Assembly (NCBI RefSeq): GCF_015644725.1
Contig: NZ_CP064795.1
Span: 3,222,501 to 3,286,500, forward strand
Source: Salinimonas marina
GTDB lineage: Bacteria > Pseudomonadota > Gammaproteobacteria > Enterobacterales > Alteromonadaceae
Length of the DNA stretch: 64,000 nt
Direction: 5' to 3'
Shown here: piece by piece, positions 46,297 to 57,566 of the stretch
Position numbering within the stretch: position 1 is the stretch's first letter
Layout of the letters: every line of letters begins with the position of its first letter
The notes under the pieces: generated by a model
Told to the model about the DNA's origin: nothing
Database searches by the model: none
Seen by the model: only the letters and a program-made list of their open reading frames with translations
Made by a program: the position numbers and the translations under genes

Positions 46297-46874
46297 AAAT
46301 ATTCCAGCCATGTTACGACATGGCCTTGAGGTGGTCGCGCCATCGTCATGCCAGCCGTTATTTAGGTGGCCTGAGCTTTGCCGAGTCTATGTTCTTCCCC
46401 ATTCCGCCCGATGTCATGCTGGCGCCTATGTCCTTGTCACAGCCCAATCGTGCCTGGTATTTTGCCATGCTTACTACCCTGACCTCGGTGCTGGGCGGGA
46501 TTGCCGGGTATATGCTGGGCTATTTTACCTTTGAAGCCTGGCTGGAACCCATCATTATGTCGGCTGGCTATGCAGACAAGCTGGCTACGGCTATGGGTTG
46601 GTTTGAGCAATACGGCGTCTGGATTGTTTTTCTGGCCGGATTTTCGCCTATCCCCTATAAGGTATTCACCATTAGCGCCGGCGTGCTGCAAATGGCGTTC
46701 TTACCCTTTATTGTGGCTTCGGCGATTGGCCGGGGGGCACGCTTTTTTCTGGTCGCCGGTCTTATGCGTTGGGGCGGTGCGCCGATGGAAGCTAAACTAC
46801 GGCAATATGTCGAGGTGCTTGGGTGGGCTGTGATCGCGCTGGCGATTCTGGCTTACTTTTTTGTAAAAGGCTAA
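46293..46874 (+). CDS. YqaA/DedA-type (VTT domain) membrane protein
   Basis: A 193-residue inner-membrane protein of the SNARE-associated/DedA superfamily, YqaA branch. The re-entrant segment [16 protein letters not shown] and the motif [19 protein letters not shown] are typical. A GTG start overlaps the pcm stop codon by four bases. Relatives are thought to act in lipid handling or membrane homeostasis; the exact substrate is unknown. Placement between pcm and nlpD is common in Alteromonadales. Confidence 0.85.
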   Translation: MKIFQPCYDMALRWSRHRHASRYLGGLSFAESMFFPIPPDVMLAPMSLSQPNRAWYFAMLTTLTSVLGGIAGYMLGYFTFEAWLEPIIMSAGYADKLATAMGWFEQYGVWIVFLAGFSPIPYKVFTISAGVLQMAFLPFIVASAIGRGARFFLVAGLMRWGGAPMEAKLRQYVEVLGWAVIALAILAYFFVKG

Positions 46875-46879
46875 CCAGA

Positions 46880-47743
46880 TTGGCTGGCGGTATTGGGCGG
46901 GTAGGATGGCTAGTGTTATTGATGGCGCTGCTGGACGGGTGCGCCTCTGAGCATGCGCCTGCCCCGCTGGTGGTGCTTGATAGCCAGCCAGAGACCAAAG
47001 ACTTTCACTACCGCGCCGCTACCTATACTGTGAAAAAAGGGGACACGCTTTTCGCCATTGCCTGGTATGCCAACAAAGACCACAAGGACATCGCACGCTA
47101 CAACCGATTGTCTGAACCTTACCAGATATTTCCGGGTCAAACCTTAAGATTAACCGCCCCGGTGCAGGCTGCAAACAAGCCTGCACCCAAACCACAAAAA
47201 AGCCGCCCCTCTGGTCAAACCACTCAAATATTAGACAAAAGGCGTGTTGACCGGCCTATAGAGCAGGCGTATGTTGATAGTGAAAATAATGTTAACAACC
47301 AGCCGGTTAAAAGCGTCAGTAAACCGTCAAAAAGCGCCAAAAAACCGGTACGGCGGACCTTTCCGACCCAGGTCAAACAATGGATGTGGCCCGCCTCTGG
47401 AAAGTTAACAGGTACCTTTAATCGGGGTGAGTCAGGTCGCAAAGGAATTACCATTAGCGCAGCAGCGGGTACACCTGTTCTTGCATCAGCAGCAGGGAAA
47501 GTAGTGTACGCGGGCAATGGTTTACGGGGCTACGGTAACTTAATCATTATTAAGCATACCGATAGCTTCTTAAGTGCCTATGCCCATAATGAGTCTATCC
47601 AGGTTAACGAGCAGCAATGGGTTGGCGCAGGTCAGCAAATTGCGACAATGGGAAACAGTGGCACTGATTTCGTAAAGCTTCATTTTGAAGTGCGATATCG
47701 AGGAAAATCATTAGATCCTCTTCGCTATCTGCCGAAACGCTAA
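46880..47743 (+). CDS. nlpD: Lipoprotein NlpD, LysM and degenerate M23 peptidase domains
   Basis: A 287-residue lipoprotein that activates the amidase AmiC during daughter-cell separation. The TTG at 46880 gives a lipoprotein signal with Arg7 and Cys21 (LLDGC); a GTG at 46913 has a better ribosome site but would leave too short a signal. LysM spans about 46-90 (YTVKKGDTLFAIAWY...FPGQTLRL). The C-terminal M23 fold lacks the metal ligands: the first His position reads GRKGITIS and the final H-x-H reads LHFEV, so it should be catalytically dead, as in E. coli NlpD. The rpoS promoter often lies inside this gene. Confidence 0.9.
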   Translation: MAGGIGRVGWLVLLMALLDGCASEHAPAPLVVLDSQPETKDFHYRAATYTVKKGDTLFAIAWYANKDHKDIARYNRLSEPYQIFPGQTLRLTAPVQAANKPAPKPQKSRPSGQTTQILDKRRVDRPIEQAYVDSENNVNNQPVKSVSKPSKSAKKPVRRTFPTQVKQWMWPASGKLTGTFNRGESGRKGITISAAAGTPVLASAAGKVVYAGNGLRGYGNLIIIKHTDSFLSAYAHNESIQVNEQQWVGAGQQIATMGNSGTDFVKLHFEVRYRGKSLDPLRYLPKR

Positions 47744-47818
47744 ACTTATAACAATAAATAATAATTATATGCCAAGGAGAACGTCATAAGGTAACCATGT
47801 ATCACAGGAGATGCCGCT

Positions 47819-48811
47819 ATGGGACAAACAAAAACGGCTGTAACCCAGTCTAAGTCTCGCACTGAAAAGGACCATGTCGACACGATCGATATGAAGGCAG
47901 AAACCCCCTTAAATGAGGAACTGAATCAGGAAAACGATGTTTTCTCAATACCCGAAGAAAACTATAAAAATCTCGATGCCACTCAATTATATTTAGGTGA
48001 AATCGGGTTCTCTCCCCTGCTGACCGCTGAAGAAGAAGTGCACTTTGCCCGTCGTGCTCTTAAAGGTTGTGAAGCCTCTCGTAAACGCATGATTGTGAGC
48101 AATCTTCGTCTCGTGGTTAAAATTGCGCGTCGTTATAACAACCGTGGCCTGGCCCTGCTTGACTTGGTGGAAGAAGGCAACCTGGGCTTAATACGAGCCG
48201 TAGAAAAGTTTGACCCTGAGCGTGGCTTTCGATTTTCCACCTATGCGACCTGGTGGATACGTCAGACTATCGAACGCGCCATCATGAATCAAACCCGCAC
48301 TATCCGGTTACCGATCCATGTTGTAAAAGAACTCAATGTTTATTTACGCGCCGCCCGTGAATTATCGCAAAAGCTTGATCACGAGCCCACTGCAGAAGAA
48401 ATCGCCCACGCCTTAGACAAGCCGGTGGAAGATGTTACGCGGATGCTGCGTCTTAATGAACGTATCACGTCGGTAGACACACCCATCGGGGGGGAAAACG
48501 ATAAAGCACTACTGGATATTCTCGCCGACCAGGCCGACCACGGCCCTGAAGGAAATCTGCAGGATACCGACATCAAATGCAATATCGTTAAATGGCTGGA
48601 AGATCTAAATCCGAAACAACGAGAAGTGTTGGCACGCCGCTTTGGTTTACTTGGCTACGAGCCCAGTACGCTGGAAGATGTAGGGGCTGAAATTGGTCTG
48701 ACCCGGGAGCGGGTGCGCCAGATTCAGGTCGAGGCCTTACGCAGACTGCGGGATATGCTTAGCCATCAGGGGCTGTCACTGGAAAACCTGTTTGACCATA
48801 TGGGCGAATAA
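47819..48811 (+). CDS. rpoS: RNA polymerase sigma factor RpoS
   Basis: The stationary-phase/general-stress sigma factor, 330 residues, the same length as in E. coli. Region 2 ([36 protein letters not shown]) and region 4.2 helix-turn-helix ([20 protein letters not shown]) are intact. AGGAG lies 8 nt before the ATG. It follows nlpD by 75 bp and ends at a strong bidirectional terminator. Confidence 0.97.
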   Translation: MGQTKTAVTQSKSRTEKDHVDTIDMKAETPLNEELNQENDVFSIPEENYKNLDATQLYLGEIGFSPLLTAEEEVHFARRALKGCEASRKRMIVSNLRLVVKIARRYNNRGLALLDLVEEGNLGLIRAVEKFDPERGFRFSTYATWWIRQTIERAIMNQTRTIRLPIHVVKELNVYLRAARELSQKLDHEPTAEEIAHALDKPVEDVTRMLRLNERITSVDTPIGGENDKALLDILADQADHGPEGNLQDTDIKCNIVKWLEDLNPKQREVLARRFGLLGYEPSTLEDVGAEIGLTRERVRQIQVEALRRLRDMLSHQGLSLENLFDHMGE

Positions 48812-48823
48812 TCTTTGCACCAT

Positions 48824-48852
48824 AAAAAAACCGCCTGACTGGCGGTTTTTTT
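48824..48852. terminator. Bidirectional terminator between rpoS and folA
   Basis: A stem of seven A-T pairs plus CCGCC/GGCGG around a TGACT loop, flanked by A7 and T7. It serves rpoS on the plus strand and folA, whose stop codon lies at its edge, on the minus strand. Confidence 0.92.
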
Positions 48853-49354
48853 AGGCTTTGCGCTCTAGCGTCACAAAGGTATAGTCGTACGGATTTTTTG
48901 CATCGGCCTTACAAGCCTTATGATGAACTTCCTGCCACTGCCCCTGATTGTGATAGTCAGGAAAATACGTATCCCCTTCAACCTGCAAATCAATATGGGT
49001 CAGGTACAACACATCGGCCTGCGGCAGTAAGGCGTCATACACCTTACCCCCGCCGATTACCATCACTTCCTCAGCCTCATCGGTATGTTCAGCCGCCAGC
49101 TTTAATGCGGCATCCAGACTGCTGACAATCACCACACCCTCGGCTTCAAAGCCCGGATTCCCGGTCACCACAATATTGGTGCGATTAGGCAAGGGCCGAC
49201 CTATCGATTCAAAGGTATTACGACCCATCACCACAGGTTTGCCACTGGTAATCGTTTTGAAGTGACGAAGATCGGCAGGTAAATGCCAGGGCATACCATT
49301 GTCCGATCCAATCACCCGGTTATTCGCCATAGCGGCAATCATCGCGATTCTCAT
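48851..49354 (-). CDS. folA: Dihydrofolate reductase FolA
   Basis: A 167-residue NADPH-dependent enzyme that regenerates tetrahydrofolate and is the trimethoprim target. The catalytic acid is D28 in WHLPADLRHFK, with VVMGRNTFESIGRPLPNR and VIGGGKVYDALLP as the cofactor sites. It starts 8 bp after the obgE stop, so the two are co-transcribed. It ends at the shared rpoS/folA terminator. Confidence 0.96.
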   Translation of the reverse strand: MRIAMIAAMANNRVIGSDNGMPWHLPADLRHFKTITSGKPVVMGRNTFESIGRPLPNRTNIVVTGNPGFEAEGVVIVSSLDAALKLAAEHTDEAEEVMVIGGGKVYDALLPQADVLYLTHIDLQVEGDTYFPDYHNQGQWQEVHHKACKADAKNPYDYTFVTLERKA

Positions 49355-49362
49355 GCTAACCC

Positions 49363-50520
<1,158 letters not shown>

Positions 50521-50740
50521 TTATAACTCCGGATTTAACCAGTTAGAACTGAGCAGGCAGGATGACAGCGTCCGCCGGCGGTAAAGCCTGCAGTTTACAC
50601 TATTACGCGGCCCTCATCACTGAACAAGGGTACAAAAAGCCAATACGAGCCTCATTTTGAGTACACGGGCCTGGTGTGTTTATGAAGTTTTATACCAACA
50701 GAAGGTGAGTTACGATCGTATAAACAATCGTCTTAAAAAC

Positions 50741-50768
50741 AAAAAACCCCGCTTACGCGGGGTTTTTT
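50741..50768 (-). terminator. Rho-independent terminator after rpmA
   Basis: A 12-bp stem AAAAAACCCCGC / GCGGGGTTTTTT with a TTAC loop, 28 bp beyond the rpmA stop codon. On the minus strand it ends in T6 and separates rplU-rpmA from obgE. Confidence 0.9.
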
Positions 50769-50795
50769 AAGCCATAAAGGCAAATGCGTTCGCGC

Positions 50796-51053
50796 TTATT
50801 CAGCTACGATGCTTACAAATTTACGGTTGTTCGGACCTTTTACGTCAAACTGAACTTTACCGTCTTTTAGTGCAAACAAAGTGTGGTCTTTGCCGATACC
50901 CATGTTGTCACCAGCGTGAAAACGAGTTCCACGTTGACGAACAATGATGTTACCCGCAAGAACTGATTCACCGCCAAAACGCTTAACACCTAAGCGTTTG
51001 CTTATTGAATCACGACCGTTTTTGGTACTACCACCAGCTTTTTTATGTGCCAT
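50796..51053 (-). CDS. rpmA: 50S ribosomal protein L27
   Basis: An 85-residue large-subunit protein, same length as E. coli L27. The N-terminus [16 protein letters not shown] reaches the peptidyl-transferase centre, and GVKRFGGE and NIIVRQRGT follow. It lies 15 bp after rplU and is closed by a strong terminator. Confidence 0.98.
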   Translation of the reverse strand: MAHKKAGGSTKNGRDSISKRLGVKRFGGESVLAGNIIVRQRGTRFHAGDNMGIGKDHTLFALKDGKVQFDVKGPNNRKFVSIVAE

Positions 51054-51068
51054 GTGTTCGTGCTCCTA

Positions 51069-51380
51069 TTATGCGTTGATACCAGTGATTTTCACTTCTG
51101 TGAACCACTGACGGTGACCCGCTTGTGTGCGAGAATGCTTACGACGACGGAACTTGACGATTTTAATCTTTTCGCCACGACCGTGCGTTACAACTTCAGC
51201 AGTGATCTTACCACCGGCAACTAAAGGGGTGCCAATCTTAACATCGTCACCATTGCTAACCATTAATACGTTATCGAATTCAACAGTCTCGCCTGGCGCG
51301 ACTTCGATCTTCTCTAGACGAACGGTCTGGCCTTCAGCCACACGGTGCTGTTTACCGCCACTTTGGAAAACCGCGTACAT
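51069..51380 (-). CDS. rplU: 50S ribosomal protein L21
   Basis: A 103-residue 23S rRNA-binding protein, same length as E. coli L21. [14 protein letters not shown] and the RNA-binding end [16 protein letters not shown] are diagnostic. It is first in the rplU-rpmA operon and divergent from ispB. A long inverted repeat lies about 160 bp upstream. Confidence 0.98.
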   Translation of the reverse strand: MYAVFQSGGKQHRVAEGQTVRLEKIEVAPGETVEFDNVLMVSNGDDVKIGTPLVAGGKITAEVVTHGRGEKIKIVKFRRRKHSRTQAGHRQWFTEVKITGINA

Positions 51381-51858
51381 ATTCTACTCCGCTCTGCGTC
51401 TCTTGACGCTTCAATTCAAAAAACAGGGCGCGAATTGTACGTGAAACATCCGCAATTCACAACCCCGTAACGCACAAAATTTGTTTGTTTTTCACACGGG
51501 CCACGACTGCTGTACCAATTCGCAACATTAGGTGGGCAAATTTACCACAGAGATAGGTAAATTTGCATAATTATCTTACCTCTAACCCAGACTTTTTTGA
51601 CATTTTACCGACTCTGATCTGCCCGGATCGCCGGGGATCCCATACAATACTGACTGAAAATCACTCAACAAACTCACAAAAATCAGGCTTTTGTCAGAGT
51701 TTTACTCTGTGAGTACTACAACCAGAAGTTTCACATCCGCACCCGATGCAAACAGGCCGGTTACCGGTTTTTTAAGACAATCAGGTGGCGTAGCGGCGCC
51801 AATCAGGTACAATCGCCTGCAAACCCACTGTACCTGTGTTTTATTTTTGCCGATGCAT
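51381..51858. other. Non-coding region between rplU and ispB
   Basis: About 480 bp with divergent promoters. It contains a perfect inverted repeat with 11-bp arms (51536-51566), a GATC-rich patch (about 51615-51640) and a possible -10 TACAAT (51643-51648) facing ispB. The in-frame extension of ispB into this region has no homology-like features. Confidence 0.55.
51536..51566. promoter_or_regulatory. Perfect 11-bp inverted repeat between rplU and ispB
   Basis: GCAAATTTACC at 51536-51546 and GGTAAATTTGC at 51556-51566 are perfect reverse complements with a 9-nt centre. It could be an operator dyad or a leader hairpin of rplU. The lack of a T tail argues against a terminator. Confidence 0.5.
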
Positions 51859-52833
51859 ATGGACTTAGAGCAAATTCGGGAGCTTACCGCCAACGATATG
51901 AAGGCGGTGAACCAACTGATACAACAACAAGTCGATTCTGAAGTTTCGCTTATAAATCAGCTCGGATTTTATATTGTAAATAGCGGCGGTAAGCGGTTAC
52001 GGCCATTGCTGACTGTATTAGCTTCCCGGGCGATGAATATCGACAATAACGATCATCACACCCTGGCCGCCATTATCGAATTTATTCATACCGCCACATT
52101 GCTGCATGATGACGTGGTCGATGAGTCAACGCTGCGCCGGGGCCGGGAAACCGCCAATGCCATCTTTGGCAACCAGGCCAGTGTACTGGTGGGCGATTTC
52201 CTCTATACCCGCTCCTTCCAGATGATGGTCAGTTTGCAGCGTATGCAGGTCATGTCTATTTTATCTGAAGCGACCAATCAAATAGCCGAAGGTGAGGTTC
52301 TGCAGCTAATGAACTGCAATGACCCGCAAACCAGTGAACAACGTTATTTTGATGTTATTTACGGCAAAACGGCCCGCTTGTTCGAAGCCGCCACACAACT
52401 GGCGGCGGTGTTGACCGAACAACCTGAGCCGGTAGAACGGGCGATGCAAAATTATGGCAAGCATCTGGGCACCGCCTTTCAGCTGGCCGACGATATCTTA
52501 GATTATGCGGCTGAAGCCGGTGAAATGGGTAAGAATGTAGGTGATGATCTGGCCGAGGGGAAGCCTACCTTACCGTTATTGTATGCCATGTGGAATGCCA
52601 CCGATCCTAAACAAAGCGCTCTCATAAAGGCGGCGATTGAAGAAGCCAACGGCATGGAGCATCTGGCTGAAATTCAGGCTATTATGCATCAGACCGGCGC
52701 GCTGGACTACACCCGCGCATGTGCAGACAAAGAAGTTGAACTGGCGATAGAAAGCCTGTCTATCGTGCCTGACTCGCCTTATAAAGAAGCATTGATTTCC
52801 CTGGCGCACATGTCGGTGGAACGCACCAAATAA
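51859..52833 (+). CDS. ispB: Octaprenyl diphosphate synthase IspB
   Basis: A 324-residue trans-prenyltransferase that makes the ubiquinone side chain. The two Asp-rich motifs are LLHDDVVDE (about 84) and QLADDILDY (about 210); GGKRLRP and EGKPTLPLL flank them. The ATG at 51859 (MDLEQIRELTANDM) aligns with the E. coli start; another ATG two codons earlier is possible. Neither has a strong ribosome site. It is divergent from rplU, the usual arrangement. Confidence 0.94.
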   Translation: MDLEQIRELTANDMKAVNQLIQQQVDSEVSLINQLGFYIVNSGGKRLRPLLTVLASRAMNIDNNDHHTLAAIIEFIHTATLLHDDVVDESTLRRGRETANAIFGNQASVLVGDFLYTRSFQMMVSLQRMQVMSILSEATNQIAEGEVLQLMNCNDPQTSEQRYFDVIYGKTARLFEAATQLAAVLTEQPEPVERAMQNYGKHLGTAFQLADDILDYAAEAGEMGKNVGDDLAEGKPTLPLLYAMWNATDPKQSALIKAAIEEANGMEHLAEIQAIMHQTGALDYTRACADKEVELAIESLSIVPDSPYKEALISLAHMSVERTK

Positions 52834-52887
52834 TGTGCTTCAGGCAGCGGTAGCATAAGCCGTTCTTTACAGAACACAGCCAAAGGA

Positions 52888-53610
52888 TTAGCTGTGTTCC
52901 AGCATATAGCCCACCATTCCGACCATAAAGCCCAGCACCGCGCCTATTGGCGGCAACCAGCTGTTATCCATCTGGATCTGCGGTGCAATATCCTGAAATA
53001 CCGAGTATAGAACGCCACCGGCGGCAAATAGCATAATGCCTCCGACCACCATCGGATAAGCCGACAAAACATAAAAGCCAATTACTGCCATCACCGGGCC
53101 CAGTAATGCCATGCCTGCAAATTTCAGAACCAGTTTTGCAGGTCGGTGCTCGCCGGCAGCCGATTGCATCTCACGGTAAGAATTGAAGCCTTCCGGCAGG
53201 TTTTGTACACCAATCAGAACCCCGATAAGCAGGGTGCTGCCGCCCATAGCGGCTGCAGTACCAAGGGCAATAGACTCTGGAATGAAGTCTGCCAGCATTG
53301 CCGCCAGTTGGCTGGCCGGACTGTCATGCGCAGCCAGATACCGGTCCAGTGCCATAAAGCTTAATGCTCCGCCCAGCAGGCAGGCTGCGGCGCTTAAGGG
53401 TCCGTGATGGGCGACGCCGTCGGGGACCAGTACCAAAGCCACTGCCGAAATCAGCGCCCCCGCCCCCAATGCCAGTACCCCATGTCTGACTTCCTGTTCA
53501 AGCCATTGCGGCTGTAATTTGTCAACTTTAGCTAACAAAGCGCCGGCGGGCATTGCCATTCCGGCTAACAGGGCAATTGCCAGTACATACAGGATACTGG
53601 ATTCGGTCAT
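52888..53610 (-). CDS. ZIP-family divalent metal transporter
   Basis: A 240-residue membrane protein with about eight helices. The paired metal-site helices of ZIP proteins are visible as MLADFIPESIALGTA and GVQNLPEGFNSYREM; the usual HNxPEG reads QNLPEG. A His-containing loop (GVAHHG) lies between helices 2 and 3. Zn, Fe or Mn uptake is inferred from the family. It starts 22 bp after pepQ, so it is probably co-transcribed. A GTG two codons earlier is an alternative start. Confidence 0.78.
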   Translation of the reverse strand: MTESSILYVLAIALLAGMAMPAGALLAKVDKLQPQWLEQEVRHGVLALGAGALISAVALVLVPDGVAHHGPLSAAACLLGGALSFMALDRYLAAHDSPASQLAAMLADFIPESIALGTAAAMGGSTLLIGVLIGVQNLPEGFNSYREMQSAAGEHRPAKLVLKFAGMALLGPVMAVIGFYVLSAYPMVVGGIMLFAAGGVLYSVFQDIAPQIQMDNSWLPPIGAVLGFMVGMVGYMLEHS

Positions 53611-53632
53611 ATCCACCGTCCCGCACTAAGGA

Positions 53633-55051
<1,419 letters not shown>

Positions 55052-55113
55052 CTAGCTTACCATGATTTTGGTGACGGACCGAAACCGCCGGCCGGCCCTA
55101 CCTTACCGCAAGC

Positions 55114-57123
55114 TTAACGAGGCGCCAGCTGCAGCTGGTTGCCGCTACGTTCAATTTGCGTAGCAGCCGGAATATCCCCCGCCGCCAGTTGCTCAAATAA
55201 CCGCGACGGCGTGCCCAGCTGATGCTCATAAATATAACGGTACGCCATCACCGCCTTCACATAATGCCGGGTTTCTTTATAGGGAATGTTTTCAATCCAG
55301 ATATCCGTGGCAATCTCCGCATTCGCCGGCAACCAGTCCAGCACTTTACGCCATCCGGCATTGTATGACGCTGATATCAGTACCGGGTTATCCGCTAACT
55401 TGTCTCCCAGATAACGTAAATACTGTACCCCGAACTGCAGATTTTGTTCTGGTTCGAACAGCACTGAACGTTTCAGATTTTTCTTGGCCAGATACTGGGC
55501 GGTGCCGGGCATCAGCTGCATCAGACCGGTGGCACCGGCCGGCGAGACCGCATCTGCCATAAACGAGCTTTCACGGCGAGCTATCGCCATGGCAAAGGCA
55601 GGCTGTATATCGTAGGTTTTGCCTACCGCCGAAAATTGTGAGGCATATGCCAACGGAAACCGCTTCTCCACATCATTAAGATAGCCACTGCGGGTGAAGC
55701 TGATTATGGATTGATCATACCAGCCCCATTCACTGGCAATGAGGGCCGCATCTTTAAGCTGCGCAGTATCCACATGAGTTAACAGATAATGCCACTCTCG
55801 TCGTGCTTCAAACTGGCGCCCCAGCTGTAAAAACTCATAAGCACGTTGCGCTGCCGGATGGTCGGCCACCTTATTTTTTTGTGCCGAAGTCCGGGTCACC
55901 GGCTGATGCAATAATTCGGGGGTAACCCCCGCCCGGGCACTGGCCATGAAGCCGTAAAAATGCCGTTCGCCGGCCAGCTGGGTAAATAAGGTTTCAGCTT
56001 GCTGGGTTTTGCCCAGGGCTGCCAGACTGCGGGCGCGCCAGTAGACAAAATTATCCGACTGCTGAACTTGCGCCGGCGCCTGCTCAATCAGCGCTAAAAC
56101 CCGATCCCAACGCTGGTGGCGTAGCAAATAGGCCATGTGCCAGCGCTTCACATCCTGCCGGGCACCTTTTACATCGGCTTTTTCCAACCATGCCAACGCA
56201 TCGGGATGGTTATCGATGGCCTTACTCAGCGCAATAGCCCGATGCATACCGTGTAAATCTTCCTGATTAAACAGCTGTTTACGTTTCCAATAATGATAAG
56301 CGCGAATGGCTTTGTCTGGCGCCTGCCAGGCCAGCTTTTTGATGCCATACACCAGCATGCGGGCTTCTTCATTTTTGTGGTCCAACGGAAACCTGCGATA
56401 TTTCAGGACATAATCAGGCGCATTACGTACCGCCAGCCACAGGTCGGCCAGGTAACGACTGGATTTCGGGAGTTTTTTCTGTAAATAAGGCACCAGCCGG
56501 GGATTACCCGAGATCGCCGCCTTACGAATCCGGCCAATAATCAGGTTATCACTGAGCATCCCTGCCGCTTCCCATTGTCGAAAAATAGGATCGCATTCAT
56601 TGGGCTGAGATTGACCGCTAAGCCAGATAGGTTTTACTTTATTCAGCCAGTATTTGGGGTTACTCGCCGCCTCCAGCTTATACTGCAAATACTGACAGGT
56701 AATGGTCGCGCCCATGCCCTCACGATAGTTGGCTAAAAATGCTGACTTATGATCGGTTTCGGCCAGATAACGCAACCATGAAGCACGAAGTCCGTAACTG
56801 GCAGGCTGCCCCGCATAGGTGGCAAGAAATGTTTCGATTTGGGGGCGCTGGCTAATATTCAGCTCGCGATATAACCGCTGACGCACCAGATAAGGATACA
56901 GTGGGTAGTCCTTTAAGCTGGCAATGTCATCGTCAAGACGACTAAGCTGGGTGCGCGCGGTAGCACGCAAGGCTGTTTCTACCTGTTCAAACTGAGCGCG
57001 CAACTGTGCCTGGCCGCTATCAGGTAATACCTGAGCCTGGGCAGACAGGGTGAAGAAGGAACACAGCAAAAGCAGATTTGCGAAAACCGGGTTTGCCCTG
57101 AAGATGTATTTGCCAAACTGCAT
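55114..57123 (-). CDS. slt: Soluble lytic murein transglycosylase Slt
   Basis: A 669-residue periplasmic enzyme that cleaves peptidoglycan to anhydro-muropeptides. The start at 57123 (MQFGKYIFRANPVF) gives a signal peptide ending near AQA and has AAGGG 9 nt upstream; earlier in-frame starts are less likely. The long helical superhelix (about 30-480) precedes the lysozyme-like domain, with catalytic Glu518 (IARRESSFMADAVSPAGATG) and LMQLMPGTA. E. coli Slt70 is 645 residues. It is divergent from fadB. Confidence 0.93.
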   Translation of the reverse strand: MQFGKYIFRANPVFANLLLLCSFFTLSAQAQVLPDSGQAQLRAQFEQVETALRATARTQLSRLDDDIASLKDYPLYPYLVRQRLYRELNISQRPQIETFLATYAGQPASYGLRASWLRYLAETDHKSAFLANYREGMGATITCQYLQYKLEAASNPKYWLNKVKPIWLSGQSQPNECDPIFRQWEAAGMLSDNLIIGRIRKAAISGNPRLVPYLQKKLPKSSRYLADLWLAVRNAPDYVLKYRRFPLDHKNEEARMLVYGIKKLAWQAPDKAIRAYHYWKRKQLFNQEDLHGMHRAIALSKAIDNHPDALAWLEKADVKGARQDVKRWHMAYLLRHQRWDRVLALIEQAPAQVQQSDNFVYWRARSLAALGKTQQAETLFTQLAGERHFYGFMASARAGVTPELLHQPVTRTSAQKNKVADHPAAQRAYEFLQLGRQFEARREWHYLLTHVDTAQLKDAALIASEWGWYDQSIISFTRSGYLNDVEKRFPLAYASQFSAVGKTYDIQPAFAMAIARRESSFMADAVSPAGATGLMQLMPGTAQYLAKKNLKRSVLFEPEQNLQFGVQYLRYLGDKLADNPVLISASYNAGWRKVLDWLPANAEIATDIWIENIPYKETRHYVKAVMAYRYIYEHQLGTPSRLFEQLAAGDIPAATQIERSGNQLQLAPR

Positions 57124-57566
57124 AAATGCCATCCCTTTTGAAAACCAACAACTTTGTGCTTTGCACTTTTGCATGCAAAACATTACCACATGAGGGCATT
57201 ACCCTCTATTCTGTCTGTTATGCACAAGTATAGACAAAAAAAATAGTGCAGACAGTGATGAAGAAACCGCCGTAGACAGGCACGTATCAAAAACCGCTTC
57301 AGATACGTGGCGGGTCGGTGTTTGCAACAACTCTGGCAGCTCAATTATACGCCAGATACCCATAATTTCGAGCTTGAATTGTCAATTGAGCACCACCATC
57401 TGTAAAATAAATTGAAACACGCGTTTGAATTTTTGTTGAATTTTTCGTTTGGTTTGTCAAAAATCAACGCACCCTAACGCGTTAATGCAAAACAGCACTT
57501 CCCCTGATAAGTAGGATTTGGCTGTACCCACATTAACAATCCGGCCATCGCCGAAGGAGAAATAGA
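57124..57566. other. Regulatory region between slt and fadBA
   Basis: About 440 bp of AT-rich DNA with divergent promoters. It contains a perfect 8-bp inverted repeat CACGTATC / GATACGTG (57281-57309, 13-nt centre) and a PsrA-type dyad nearer to fadB. No gene is seen. Confidence 0.6.
57414..57427 (+). promoter_or_regulatory. Probable PsrA operator upstream of fadBA
   Basis: GAAACACGCGTTTG fits the published PsrA pattern (G/C)AAAC-N2-4-GTTT(G/C) and extends to a TTGAAAC...GTTTGAA dyad. It lies about 140 bp before fadB. PsrA represses beta-oxidation genes in many gammaproteobacteria until long-chain fatty acids are present. The regulator gene itself is not in the window. Confidence 0.6.

Noticed and set aside
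51691-51858. N-terminal extension of IspB
   Set aside because: The E. coli protein aligns from MDLEQ; the extra ~56 residues have no family resemblance.
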